A stretch of 40,518 nucleotides of DNA from Ceratorhiza oryzae-sativae (lineage: Eukaryota > Basidiomycota > Agaricomycetes > Cantharellales > Ceratobasidiaceae). A program made the position numbers and the translations under genes. Location: the NCBI GenBank assembly GCA_030998015.1, contig JARWMV010000131.1:1-40518 (forward strand), read 5' to 3'. The stretch's first letter is position 1; each line of letters starts with the position of its first letter. The notes beneath the pieces were generated by a model that saw only the letters and a program-made list of their open reading frames with translations, made no database searches and was not told the origin of the DNA. Below are positions 1-7,798 of this stretch, in pieces.

Positions 1-165
1 CGTTAGTTGCTGGTGGGACTTGTCCCACCAACCAACGTGAGCAATCGCAACCGTTTGCGATTGCTAGTGCGCGGCATAATATCGATATTTAGCCGCCGGC
101 TGAAAATGACGAACGGTCGTCATTTTCTACGAGGGAATCTTTAGGATTCCCTCTAACGCCGGCGG
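1..165 (+). mobile_element. Double-hairpin element A, copy 1 (cut by window start)
   Basis: Family A is 172 bp, from CCGCGCGCG to GCCGGCGG in plus orientation. It folds into two Y-shaped domains. Domain 1 has an outer stem CCGCGC/GTGCGCGG enclosing hairpins GGTGGGACTTGTCCCACC and AGCAATCGCAA-CCGT-TTGCGATTGCT. Domain 2 has an outer stem GCCGCCGGC/GCCGGCGG enclosing AAAATGACGA-ACGG-TCGTCATTTT and a GAGGGAATC hairpin. A palindromic linker AATATCGATATT joins them. This resembles the double-hairpin elements known from Allomyces mitochondrial DNA in design; identity to them is not claimed. The first seven bases are missing at the window edge. Confidence 0.9.
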
Positions 166-182
166 AAAATAAACAAAAAATG

Positions 183-264
183 GCCCGTAGGGCGCCCTAC
201 GGGCTTGGCCAAAACCACCCCCAAACAATGCAGCGTAGCTGCACATGTTTGGGGGTGTTTTTGG
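183..264 (+). repeat. C-type hairpins near the left end
   Basis: GCCCGTAGGGCGCCCTACGGGC (183-204), then CCAAAACCACCCCCAAAC...GTTTGGGGGTGTTTTTGG with apex ATGCAGCGTAGCTGCA (208-264). The rest of 1-617 holds two A elements and AT-rich DNA without a gene. Confidence 0.85.
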
Positions 265-380
265 AAACAAATTATTTTATCTTTAACTACTGATTTATTA
301 AATATATATTCTTATGTAAGTACTGTTGAGTGCTCATATTTATTGCAATTTTCTGTCATTCCCGTAGACCCCCGACATTG

Positions 381-552
381 CCGCGCGCGTTAGTTGCTGG
401 TGGGACTTGTCCCACCAACCAACGTGAGCAATCGCAACCGTTTGCGATTGCTAGTGCGCGGCATAATATCGATATTTAGCCGCCGGCTGAAAATGACGAA
501 CGGTCGTCATTTTCTACGAGGGAATCTTTAGGATTCCCTCTAACGCCGGCGG
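381..552 (+). mobile_element. Element A, copy 2
   Basis: Full 172-bp copy in a stretch with no gene, between the hairpins at 183-264 and 577-616. Confidence 0.92.
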
Positions 553-576
553 GCATTACAATATCGGGGGGTTGCT

Positions 577-616
577 GCCCACCAAACAATGCAGCGTAGC
601 TGCACATGTTTGGGGG
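577..616 (+). repeat. C-type hairpin
   Basis: ACCAAACAATGCAGCGTAGC stem with a GTTTGGGGGT arm, just before the GIY-YIG head remnant. Confidence 0.8.
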
Positions 617-617
617 T

Positions 618-1101
618 CAGTAGTAACGTACTCTAATGCTGATTTATTGAAAGTATCTATTATTAAGGATAATAAAGCAAAAATAGGTGTATACCGATGG
701 ACTAATTTATTAAACAATAAAACCTATATCGGAAGTTCAATGAATTTAGGAAGTAGATTTAGAGACTATTTTAAAGTAAATTATCTTATGAGATATAATA
801 AAAATATGATAAACATTTAGATGGGTACAAACTATATATTCCTGCGGGTTCTATGGAACTTTTTCGAAGTATTGTAACTCCCTACTTTAGTTCACCCGCG
901 CGCGTTAGTTGCTGGTGGGACTTGTCCCACCAACCAACGTGAGCAATCGCAACCGTTTGCGATTGCTAGTGCGCGGCATAATATCGATATTTAGCCGCCG
1001 GCTGAAAATGACGAACGGTCGTCATTTTCTACGAGGGAATCTTTAGGATTCCCTCTAACGCCGGCGGGTATAAATTAGCTGCTAAAGTTAAAGGGCAATA
1101 A
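618..1101 (+). pseudogene. Chimeric HEG remnant: GIY-YIG head, LAGLIDADG_2 tail
   Basis: The first part (to about 822) reads AKIGVYRWTNLLNNKTYIGS and then SMNLGSRFRDYF. This is a GIY-YIG nuclease N-terminus with GVY and YIG motifs and the catalytic Arg region. In another frame it is followed by DGYKLYIPAGSMELFRSIV then TPYFSS (about 824-895). After an A element (896-1067) comes YKLAAKVKGQ and a stop at 1101. That tail is the typical C-terminus of LAGLIDADG_2 HEGs. The two halves belong to unrelated nuclease families, so this is a recombination junction or overlapping debris. It lies upstream of nad5 exon 1 and has no catalytic completeness. A matching GIY-YIG C-terminal half lies inside the intron 2 HEG. 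Confidence 0.7.
896..1067 (+). mobile_element. Element A, copy 3
   Basis: Full copy splitting the LAGLIDADG_2 tail of the chimeric remnant at 618-1101. Confidence 0.92.
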
Positions 1102-1216
1102 TTATATGTTTTAATAATATCCCTAATTAAATCCCCTTACCCCAATTTCTATTCATTTAAAATTAAGGTGTTACCATTCATGGGTTTGTAAGAGGAACCA
1201 TTTCACTTAGAACATA

Positions 1217-1540
1217 ATGTATCTATCTATCTTATTTTTACCATTACTAGGTTCTTTAGTTTCAGGACTATTAGGACGAAAAATTGGTGTGACTGGAAGT
1301 CACATCATTACTTGCTCTTCACTAGGTTTGACTAGTGTTATGGCAGCTATAGCCTTTTACGAAGTAGGTATCTGCGGTTCACCTGTATCTATTTACTTAA
1401 CAAGTTGGATCGATTCTGAGTTAATGTCTGTTTCTTGGGGATTCTTATTTGATTCTTTAACTGTTTCAATGTTAATTCCTGTTTTATTCGTTTCAACTTT
1501 AGTTCATATCTATTCTATTTCATATATGGGCGAGGATCCT
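1217..1540 (+). CDS. nad5: nad5 exon 1 (NADH dehydrogenase subunit 5, residues 1-108)
   Basis: Encodes the N-terminus of ND5, a proton-pumping, many-helix inner-membrane subunit of respiratory complex I. The start ATG gives [13 protein letters not shown], the usual fungal ND5 beginning. The exon continues through [25 protein letters not shown] and [12 protein letters not shown]. It ends after GATCCT: the next bases are intronic, and an internal guide GGGATC at 1572-1577 can pair with GATCCT with the expected U.G wobble at the splice site. The next residues of the family (HNQRF) resume at 5956. No hairpin element lies within the exon. The 115 bases between 1102 and the ATG are AT-rich with no promoter I can recognise. 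It lies outside the palindrome, so only one copy is present. Confidence 0.95.
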
Positions 1541-1885
1541 TTAATTGTTTTGGAAAAACATTCAATATTTGGGGATCAAAACTATCAAACTCCGGGAACA
1601 CCCTAAAGCTTACGGTACCAAGCAATAGTCGAAAGGCTGTTTGTGGATGAAGTAATTACTCATGTAAGGTAACAAGCCGTAAGATAAACGAAAGTTAAAT
1701 GGGTTACCGCGGAACTAAATCAGAGTTTAAATCTCTCGCGAGGGTAAAGGATTTCGAGCTAATCAAAGGAATCAAATCCTTTAATCCATCCGGGATCGGG
1801 ACCGGAAATTTAAACTTTGTAAAAGCGCAACGAGTAGACGGTAGTTGGTGAGTAGTTGAATTCAGACTATTCGCTTAAGGTGTAC
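1541..1885 (+). ncRNA. Group I intron 1 core (nad5)
   Basis: Starts right after exon 1. An internal guide sequence GGGATC (1572-1577) pairs with the exon end GATCCT. P/Q elements ACTCCGGGAA and CCTAAAGCTT lie at 1589-1612. The R element (GCGCAACGAGTAGAC, about 1825-1839) can pair its GAGTAG with CTATTC in the S region (about 1867-1872) to make P7. The intron as a whole runs to 5955, with its ORF after the core. Confidence 0.8.
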
Positions 1886-2169
1886 TCTAATGGGTTTCGA
1901 AAGAAATTATCAAGTCAAAATCCATTCTAAGCAAATAAGTGTTTCCAAATCTTATAACCGCGCCGAAGGCGCCTCTTCAACTGATGTTAATCCTTGGTTC
2001 ATAAGTGGTCTGATTGACGCAAACCCCTGGTTCATAATTGGTTTGATTGATGTTGGAAAAATTAATTGACGCAAAACAACATAAAAGAGGATTCTAGATT
2101 ACACTTTTTGCCTCTAATCATAGTATGGTCTTCGATCTCTCCGCTAGGCGGAGGAAAGGACTATATCAT

Positions 2170-2390
2170 ACCCCCGCTTATCGGCTGAAATCTTAGGTGT
2201 AACCCAAGATTTCAGCCGATAAGCGGAGGGTCAACGACCCGTGGGTATGGTTATCGAGGCCGCGTTCGCGGCGAGGTATTGCGAGGTACCCTGGAACTTT
2301 CAGTTCCAGGGTACCTCGGAATCAGACGCCGCGCGCACGCCAGGGCCGCCTTGGCTTAAGCCAAGGCGTTCGCAGGCGTGCACGGGTCAT
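2170..2390 (+). mobile_element. Composite hairpin element B, copy 1 (variant head)
   Basis: Family B is up to about 250 bp. It runs from CCCCCGCTTAGGGTC to GCACGGGT and is usually flanked on both sides by TCATA. It is a chain of hairpins: a head with GTATTTATATATAAATAC, GGCCGCGTTCGCGGC, GGTACCCTGGAAC...GTTCCAGGGTACC, CGCGCGCACGCC, and CCTTGGCTTAAGCCAAGG. This copy has a different head hairpin built on TCGGCTGAAATCTT and lacks the long TTGATTATTGACC arm. Confidence 0.88.
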
Positions 2391-2622
2391 ACTTGGGGTA
2401 AACTGTCCTCTTATTTGGGGCTAGGTGAACCCTAACCAAAATGGGAAGGAATAAAGGCAACCAATTTACCTATTCTTTCGCCGGGGGACCACCGGCGGAG
2501 TTGTGGTCCTTTAGGGATGACCAATTTTCGAAGTATACTCTCACGCCAGTGTACGTTGTAAACGTACATAGGCGAGGGTAATCAACTTTTAATTATGGTC
2601 AACTTCTAATCTATGAAGAACT

Positions 2623-2837
2623 CCGCGCGCGTTAGTTGCTGGTGGGACTTGTCCCACCAACCAACGTGAGCAATCGCAACCGTTTGCGATTGCTAGTGCG
2701 CGGCATAATATCGATATTTAGCCGCCGGCTGAAAATGACGAACGGTCGTCATTTTCTACGAGGGAATCTTTATGTTGAGGTAGCCTGGACTCATGGTCAA
2801 GGCTACCTCAAGTTAGGATTCCCTCTAACGCCGGCGG
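2623..2837 (+). mobile_element. Element A, copy 4, with nested hairpin
   Basis: Carries a nested GAGGTAGCCTGG...CTACCTC hairpin (about 2775-2812) in the loop of its last hairpin (between GGGAATCTTTA and GGATTCCC). Confidence 0.92.
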
Positions 2838-2866
2838 GCCCAGTCTTTTGACAAAATAAACCCCAG

Positions 2867-2969
2867 TTGACCCCCCAAACTGATGCAGCTATGCTGCATT
2901 GTTTGGGGGGGGTAATGGCCCTCCCAATACGTTGGCCTTACAGGCTTGGTAACGCATTGGGAGGTCATT
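2867..2969 (+). repeat. C element (double hairpin), copy 1
   Basis: Two hairpins side by side: CCCCCCAAAC...GTTTGGGGGG with apex ATGCAGC-GCTGCAT, and CCTCCCAATACGTTGG...GCATTGGGAGG. Outer TTGACC/GGTCATTG arms close the unit. Confidence 0.85.
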
Positions 2970-3409
2970 GTTTTCTTGCCCCTTGAAGTTTAGGAACATG
3001 AACGGTATTTCCCACCTAATCGGTCAAGTACCGTCTATTCTAAATGTCCCGGTTAGTGAAGAACATCTAGTGTGTTTAGATTTAGAGACTATCAACATAT
3101 TAATTTTTAAAAATGTTTTATTTTTCAATTTTATCTTTTTTTCTTCAACTCAAACCACGGTTTTGTCATATTTTCTGGTTATTAATTATTATGGTTATTG
3201 CTACCGCTGAATTTGAAGTATTTTCATTTAACGGATCCGGCCCAGGCGCCCATATTGAATTTTTACTTACTTCTTTATTGCCTGTTAAAATGCGAAAATT
3301 GAATAAAGTTGAACGAGAATCCTTTTCCCTTTCAAATGAATTAGAACAAATTTTAGTAGGACTCATTTTGGGGGACTTAAACGCACATAAAGCAAGTATT
3401 AATAGTAAC

Positions 3410-3550
3410 CCCGCTAATCGATACCCCTGCCAAGACGTGCGCTAAAGCGCAGTTCTCTAGGCAGGGTGTAGATTTGCCTTCGCAAATCATCGATTAGTGG
3501 AGCCCTCCGCGCTTAGGCCGCCCTGCGGGCGATCAAAGAGCGCGGAGGGT
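3410..3550 (+). mobile_element. E+J+F hairpin composite in nested-intron HEG
   Basis: Outer arms CTAATCGAT/ATCGATTAG enclose E (CCCTGCC...GGCAGGG) and J (GATTTGCCTTCGCAAATC). F (CCCTCCGCGC...GCGCGGAGGG) follows. The 141 bases are in phase but contain stops. Removing them joins SINSN to IRLRFKQG. Confidence 0.85.
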
Positions 3551-3906
3551 ATTCGTTTAAGATTTAAACAAGGTTCCGCTAATAAAGAGTATCTTTTTCA
3601 CTTGTACGAATTATTCAGAAGCTATTGTTTATCGGCTCCAAAATCTCGTGATCAGAAACCTGATTACCGGACAGGCAAAATTTATACTCAAATTTCATTT
3701 AATACTTCTTCATTGCCGTGTTTTAACACAATTTACGATCTATTTTATCTTGATGGGAAAAAAATAATACCAACTAACATAAACGAGTTGTTAACAGTTT
3801 CCTCATTGAGCTACTGGTTGTGCGATGATGGTAGCTTTTGTCGAACAACACAAAGAGTTTTTCTTTGTACGGAATGCTATACAGTCGACGAAGTAAGTTT
3901 ATTAGT

Positions 3907-3940
3907 CCGCCTCCTGGATCTCTAGAGATCCAGGGAGCGG
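3907..3940 (+). mobile_element. Element H (34 nt), copy 1
   Basis: Perfect CCTGGATCTCTAGAGATCCAGG hairpin bounded by CCGCCT and GAGCGG. Deleting exactly 34 bases gives TTA-GTA-GTT-TTA (SLLVVLNAKW) in the nested-intron HEG. The length is 1 mod 3, so the intact element always shifts the frame. Confidence 0.93.
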
Positions 3941-4040
3941 AGTTTTAAATGCCAAATGGGATTTAAAATGCCGAAAAGTTAACAGAGGTAGTGGTTGCCG
4001 AATAGTAATTCCACGTAGATCAATGCCGGTTTTGCAATCC

Positions 4041-4085
4041 TACCCCTGCCAAGACGTGCGCTAAAGCGCAGTTGCCCAGGCAGGG
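4041..4085 (+). mobile_element. Element E in nested-intron HEG
   Basis: Hairpin TACCCCTGCCAAGACGTGCG...GGCAGGG. Removing 45 bases joins VLQS to LLKDVMPK. Confidence 0.88.
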
Positions 4086-4140
4086 TTGTTAAAAGACGTT
4101 ATGCCAAAAATGATGCTATATAAAATAGGTTTATAAAAAC

Positions 4141-4229
4141 AATTGACCCCCCAAACATATGCAGCTACGCTGCATAGTTTGGGGGGGCAATTGCCCCCCA
4201 ACATGCTGTAAGGCATTGGGGGTCAATTG
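4141..4229 (+). repeat. C element (double hairpin), copy 2
   Basis: AATTGACCCCCCAAAC...GGGGGTCAATT, 5 bases after the nested-intron HEG stop. A GAGGTACCCTGGACTGAATG hairpin follows at 4301-4338. 4232-4453 otherwise holds no gene and should contain the 3' part of the nested intron. Confidence 0.85.
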
Positions 4230-4554
4230 TCGTTATGTTTGTTAAGTATCGTGCAATTATATTTTCATGTTGTATACTACAAACTCGTAATTCCATGATT
4301 GTGAGGTACCCTGGACTGAATGGTCCAGGGTACCTCACAATTCCATAGTGAATTACACGGCTTTCAGTTTTAGGGGGTAGTTGCTGTTATAAGTCTCCCC
4401 TTTTTGAGTAAGATGGTATTTTAAGAATACCACCTAAGTCATATAGTATCCTTGAGGGGTCATTCAGTATCATAGTCGACAAAAATAAGACTAGAAAGTT
4501 AGGATGGAGAATCCAAACTAAATTTCAATTAGGTCTTCACATAAAAGACTTACC

Positions 4555-4588
4555 CCGCCTCCTGGATCTCTAGAGATCCAGGGAGCGG
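4555..4588 (+). mobile_element. Element H (34 nt), copy 2
   Basis: Identical 34 bases. Exact removal gives GAC-TTA-CCA-TTA-TTA (KDLPLLKLQQ) in the intron 1 HEG. Confidence 0.93.
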
Positions 4589-4823
4589 ATTATTAAAACT
4601 ACAACAATCTCTGGGTGGAATCGGCTCAATTCATTCAACTCCTTCTGAAAATAAGGCGAATTATTCAATTGATTCTAAACAAGATTTGTTACAACTTATA
4701 GATCATTTAGATAAATACCCTTTATTGACACAAAAAAAAGCAGATTTTCTTTTGTTTAAAGAAGTAGTAGAACTAATAAGCAATAAATCTCATCTTACTA
4801 TGGAAGGGTTGAAACAAATAGTC

Positions 4824-4995
4824 CCGCCGGCGTTAGAGGGAATCCTAAAGATTCCCTCGTAGAAAATGACGACCGTTCGTCATTTTCAGCCGGCGGCTAA
4901 ATATCGATATTATGCCGCGCACTAGCAATCGCAAACGGTTGCGATTGCTCACGTTGGTTGGTGGGACAAGTCCCACCAGCAACTAACGCGCGCGG
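4824..4995 (-). mobile_element. Element A, copy 5
   Basis: Inside the intron 1 HEG. Removing exactly 172 bases joins KQIV to ASMNLGLS in frame. Confidence 0.92.
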
Positions 4996-5333
4996 GCCTC
5001 AATGAATTTAGGGTTATCGGATTCCTTAAAATCTGAGTTTAAAGACTATGCTCCTGTTGAAAGACCAGTTATTAATACTGAAGAAATTCCTGATTCTAAT
5101 TGGGTTTCAGGCTTTGTATCTGTTGATGTAAGTTTTGATGTAAGAATTTATGAACGACCATCAAATCCAATTGGGCATAGAATACAATTAAGATTTAGAG
5201 TAACCCAGCACGATAGAGATAAAAATTTATTGGAGTGTTTAAGTAAATACCTGGGTTCAGGTAGTGTAACACAATATTCAGGAAAGGCAGCAGTGGTTTT
5301 AACTATTACTAAATTTTCAGATATAACCAATAT

Positions 5334-5585
5334 CATACCCCCGCTTAGGGTCAACCAGCATTGTATTTATATATAAATACATGCTGTTGACCCGTGGGTA
5401 TGGTTATCGAGGCCGCGTTCGCGGCGAGGTATTGCGAGGTACCCTGGAACTTTCAGTTCCAGGGTACCTCGGAATCAGACGCCGCGCGCACGCCAGGGCC
5501 GCCTTGGCTTGATTATTGACCTTAAGGTCAATATGAGCCAAGCTTGCTTGGCTTAAGCCAAGGCGTTCGCAGGCGTGCACGGGTC
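5334..5585 (+). mobile_element. Element B, copy 2
   Basis: Full-length, with the extra TTGATTATTGACCTTAAGG arm. Joined to A copy 6. Confidence 0.9.
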
Positions 5586-5757
5586 CCGCCGGCGTTAGAG
5601 GGAATCCTAAAGATTCCCTCGTAGAAAATGACGACCGTTCGTCATTTTCAGCCGGCGGCTAAATATCGATATTATGCCGCGCACTAGCAATCGCAAACGG
5701 TTGCGATTGCTCACGTTGGTTGGTGGGACAAGTCCCACCAGCAACTAACGCGCGCGG
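5586..5757 (-). mobile_element. Element A, copy 6
   Basis: Abuts a family B element (5334-5585). The pair appears as one insertion in the intron 1 HEG, replacing the 3' TCATA flank of B. Confidence 0.92.
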
Positions 5758-5955
5758 ACCTTTTTTTGAAAATAACCCTTTGCTTGGTGTAAAATTATTA
5801 GATTATTTGGACTGGTGTAAAATCGCTAAATTGATGAATGAGGGATCCCATCTTACGACTGAAGGTTTAAATTCCATAAAAAAATAAAATCAGGGATGAA
5901 CACAGGAAGAGAGTTATAATAAATATTTAATTGTATGATAAATTTGACCTCAATG

Positions 5956-6048
5956 CACAACCAAAGATTCTTTTCATACTTATCATTATTCACTTTCTTT
6001 ATGCTTGTTCTAGTAGCAGGAGATTCATACCTAACTATGTTTATCGGT
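5956..6048 (+). CDS. nad5: nad5 exon 2 (residues 109-139)
   Basis: Reads [16 protein letters not shown] then [15 protein letters not shown] in the frame left by exon 1. This is the ND5 segment just before the conserved WEG. The upstream intron ends in G (CTCAATG), as expected for group I, and the exon ends in T (ATCGGT), the usual base before a group I intron. It is 93 bases long, a whole number of codons. It is missing from simple ORF lists because it is short and read from inside intron sequence. Confidence 0.93.
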
Positions 6049-6265
6049 CAATTACTCCCGGCCTAAATGTGTTACTAAACACATTATGTACACCACTATA
6101 TGCTGGAAACTCCTTAGAGCTTTTGAATTATTTAACCAAAATAATTCCAAAGATTGGATAATCAGCAGGAAATCCTATTTTAAATAATAAGCGGATCCTC
6201 AGAGGCTATACGTGGTGCGAATTGTTTCATCAATTTAAAGATATAGTCCTAAACTAAATAAATTT
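6049..6265 (+). ncRNA. Group I (IB-type) intron 2 core (nad5)
   Basis: P/Q region TGCTGGAAACTCCTTAGAGC (6101-6120), R region AATCAGCAGGAAATCC (6161-6176) with CCTCAGAGGCTATACG (6197-6212), and S region AAAGATATAGTCC (6237-6249) are classic group IB signatures. The intron ends at 8076 just before TGGGAGG. The HEG lies after the core. Confidence 0.85.
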
Positions 6266-6302
6266 AGTCTTATAAAGCGGGATGAGAATATTATATTTTC
6301 AC

Positions 6303-6392
6303 TATTGACCCCCCAAACAAATGCAGCTACGCTGCATTGTTTGGGGGGGCAATAGCCCCCCAATACGCTGCAACGCATTGGGGGTCTATTGC
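6303..6392 (+). repeat. C element (double hairpin), copy 3
   Basis: CTATTGACCCCCCAAAC...GGGGGTCTATTG, between the intron 2 core and its HEG. Confidence 0.85.
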
Positions 6393-6800
6393 TATCATTT
6401 CTCGAAAATTATAACGGTGAAACTTTACAGGAATCTTTTTTAACTAGTCCTATTTTACTTTATGCAGGAAAAAAGGTTCTGAATACGGAAAACCTCGACA
6501 AACAACTCCATTAAAATTAGAAGTTGATCTCAGTTCTGAACAAACTGACCCGTGCCCGCCTACGATCGCAGCTCCGCCTCAAGGAAATTACTGCCGAGGT
6601 ATTGCGAGGTAGCCTGGACCCCAGAGGTTCCAGGCTACCTCGGAATCAGGCGCCTCAAGGGTGAAGTTGTTGCACGTACGTGCAACAATTTCGTGATATT
6701 TTAATAGGGACTCTTCTCGGAGATTCTCGTGTTGAACGAATAAAATCATCACACAATAGTCGAGTTAGATTCGAGCAATCTTTTCCTAATCATGCTTCCT

Positions 6801-6900
6801 CCAACTCTCTGATCGCGCCTTTAGGCGCGGCCTAAGCGCTGAGGACTTCTAAATTGGGGGTGATTTGCGCAGGCAAATCTACACCCCCAATTTGGGGTTT
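6801..6900 (-). mobile_element. G+J hairpin composite in intron 2 HEG
   Basis: G (CTCTCTGATCGCGCC...GCGCTGAGGAC) plus J (ATTGGGGGTGATTTGCGCAG...CACCCCCAAT). It marks the LAGLIDADG_2 to GIY-YIG switch point. The inverse copy is at 17402-17500. Confidence 0.82.
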
Positions 6901-7003
6901 TAAAAAAAGCTTGCTCATCCTTAGGGTTTAAGCATAGCGAAGAGTCTTTATCTAAAATTAGAGCGCATCTTTCTAAACTAAATTTTGAAAAAGGTAACAA
7001 AGT

Positions 7004-7037
7004 CCGCCTCCTGGATCTCTAGAGATCCAGGGAGCGG
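7004..7037 (+). mobile_element. Element H (34 nt), copy 3
   Basis: Identical 34 bases. Exact removal gives AAA-GTA-GTT-ACA (EKGNKVVTDIEK) in the intron 2 HEG. Mirror copies of the three H elements are at 35725-35758, 38175-38208 and 38823-38856. Confidence 0.93.
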
Positions 7038-7178
7038 AGTTACAGATATTGAAAAAAATACTGTAATTGTATATGATTCTACACGGCAAGCTGCTGAAGC
7101 TTTAAACTGTCATCATACAACTATAAAATACCACGATAAAAATAAGTTTAAGGGAAAACCTTTTAGAAATAAATATTT

Positions 7179-7433
7179 CATACCCCCGCTTAGGGTCAAC
7201 CAGCATTGTATTTATATATAAATACATGCTGTTGACCCGTGGGTATGGTTATCGAGGCCGCGTTCGCGGCGAGGTATTGCGAGGTACCCTGGAACTTTCA
7301 GTTCCAGGGTACCTCGGAATCAGACGCCGCGCGCACGCCAGGGCCGCCTTGGCTTGATTATTGACCTTAAGGTCAATATGAGCCAAGCTTGCTTGGCTTA
7401 AGCCAAGGCGTTCGCAGGCGTGCACGGGTCATA
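7179..7433 (+). mobile_element. Element B, copy 3
   Basis: Full-length, TCATA on both sides. It lies at the junction where the intron 2 HEG switches from GIY-YIG-type to LAGLIDADG_2-type sequence. Confidence 0.9.
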
Positions 7434-7576
7434 CACATTGGAAGAAGTTAAACTTCTACAAAAATCATTATTGGGTAATTTTAATATAGAAACCCGATTA
7501 ATACTAAAACGGGAAAATCAGTGGTTAATATGTATTCCTGTAAAACAACAACCTATTCTTCGAGCTATTGTAACTC

Positions 7577-7798
7577 CCGCGCGCGTTAGTTGCTGGTGGG
7601 ACTTGTCCCACCAACCAACGTGAGCAATCGCAACCGTTTGCGATTGCTAGTGCGCGGCATAATATCGATATTTAGCCGCCGGCTGAAAATGACGAACGGT
7701 CGTCATTTTCTACGAGGGAATCTTTATGGGAGGTAGCCTGGACCATGAGACTCATGGTCAAGGCTACCTCATCTGAGGATTCCCTCTAACGCCGGCGG
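7577..7798 (+). mobile_element. Element A, copy 7, with nested hairpin
   Basis: Splits the C-terminus of the intron 2 HEG. A nested GAGGTAGCC hairpin with central ATGAGACTCAT fills the terminal loop. Confidence 0.92.

Larger units (their letters stand above)
3113..4136 (+). pseudogene. HEG in nested intron, LAGLIDADG_2 type, cut by three elements
   Basis: The hydrophobic start MFYFSILSFFLQ is followed by KVERESFSLSNELEQ and motif 1 ILVGLILGDLN. Then come RLRFKQG, YLFHLYELFRSYC, motif 2 LSYWLCDDGSF and a C-terminus ending MPKMMLYKIGL, stop 4134-4136. Three hairpin inserts interrupt it: 3410-3550 (141 bases), 3907-3940 (34 bases) and 4041-4085 (45 bases). Precise removal gives NSN/IRLRF, SLLVVLNAKWDL and LQSLLKDVMP, all fitting the family. 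Both catalytic Asp motifs are present. The start is uncertain: ATG at 3113 or a later one. Unspliced, it is interrupted by stops. Confidence 0.83.
2055..4453 (+). other. Probable nested intron inside the intron 1 HEG
   Basis: The LAGLIDADG_1 ORF breaks off after GLID-V (2054) and resumes with EGSFS at 4454. Joining the two sides restores the canonical GLID(V)EGSF motif. The 2.4 kb between them carries its own LAGLIDADG_2 HEG (3113-4136), as expected for an intron homed into an HEG. I could not identify a confident group I core. Candidate structured stretches are 2391-2622 and 4232-4453 (for example the S-like AGTCATATAGTATCC at 4438-4452). Borders are inferred from the protein, to within a few bases. 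Confidence 0.6.
1890..5919 (+). pseudogene. Intron 1 HEG, LAGLIDADG_1 type, split by nested intron and elements
   Basis: ATG at 1890 gives MGFERNYQVKIHSKQ, then NPWFISGLIDA at 1989-2021. That motif is at once repeated in degenerate form (NPWFIIGLIDV to 2054). After the nested segment the protein resumes at 4454 with EGSFSIIVDKNKTRKLGW. It continues to the second motif (NWVSGFVSVDVSFDV) and a C-terminus with LDYLDWCKIAKLMNEGSH, stop at 5919. Interruptions are a 34-nt element H (4555-4588), A (4824-4995), and B plus A (about 5340-5761). Removing H restores KDLPLLKLQQSLGG. Removing B plus A restores TNIIPFFENNPLLG. The left arm also lacks a T near 5880, which frameshifts the last 14 residues; the right arm is intact there. 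In motif 2 the usual GEG is VDV, so one active site may be altered. Confidence 0.8.

Noticed and set aside
205..393. Open frame reading MAKTTPKQCSVAAHVWG
   Set aside because: It runs through a C-type hairpin. The same QCSVAAHVWG string appears wherever that hairpin occurs in this frame, so it is a repeat shadow.
2241..2435. Open frame MGMVIEAAFAARYCEV and its copies
   Set aside because: A translation of element B, present at B copies in the same frame; not a gene.
4301..4338. Transcription terminator
   Set aside because: The GAGGTACCCTGG hairpin could serve as one in bacteria. Here the same hairpin is a building block of family B and lies inside an intron.
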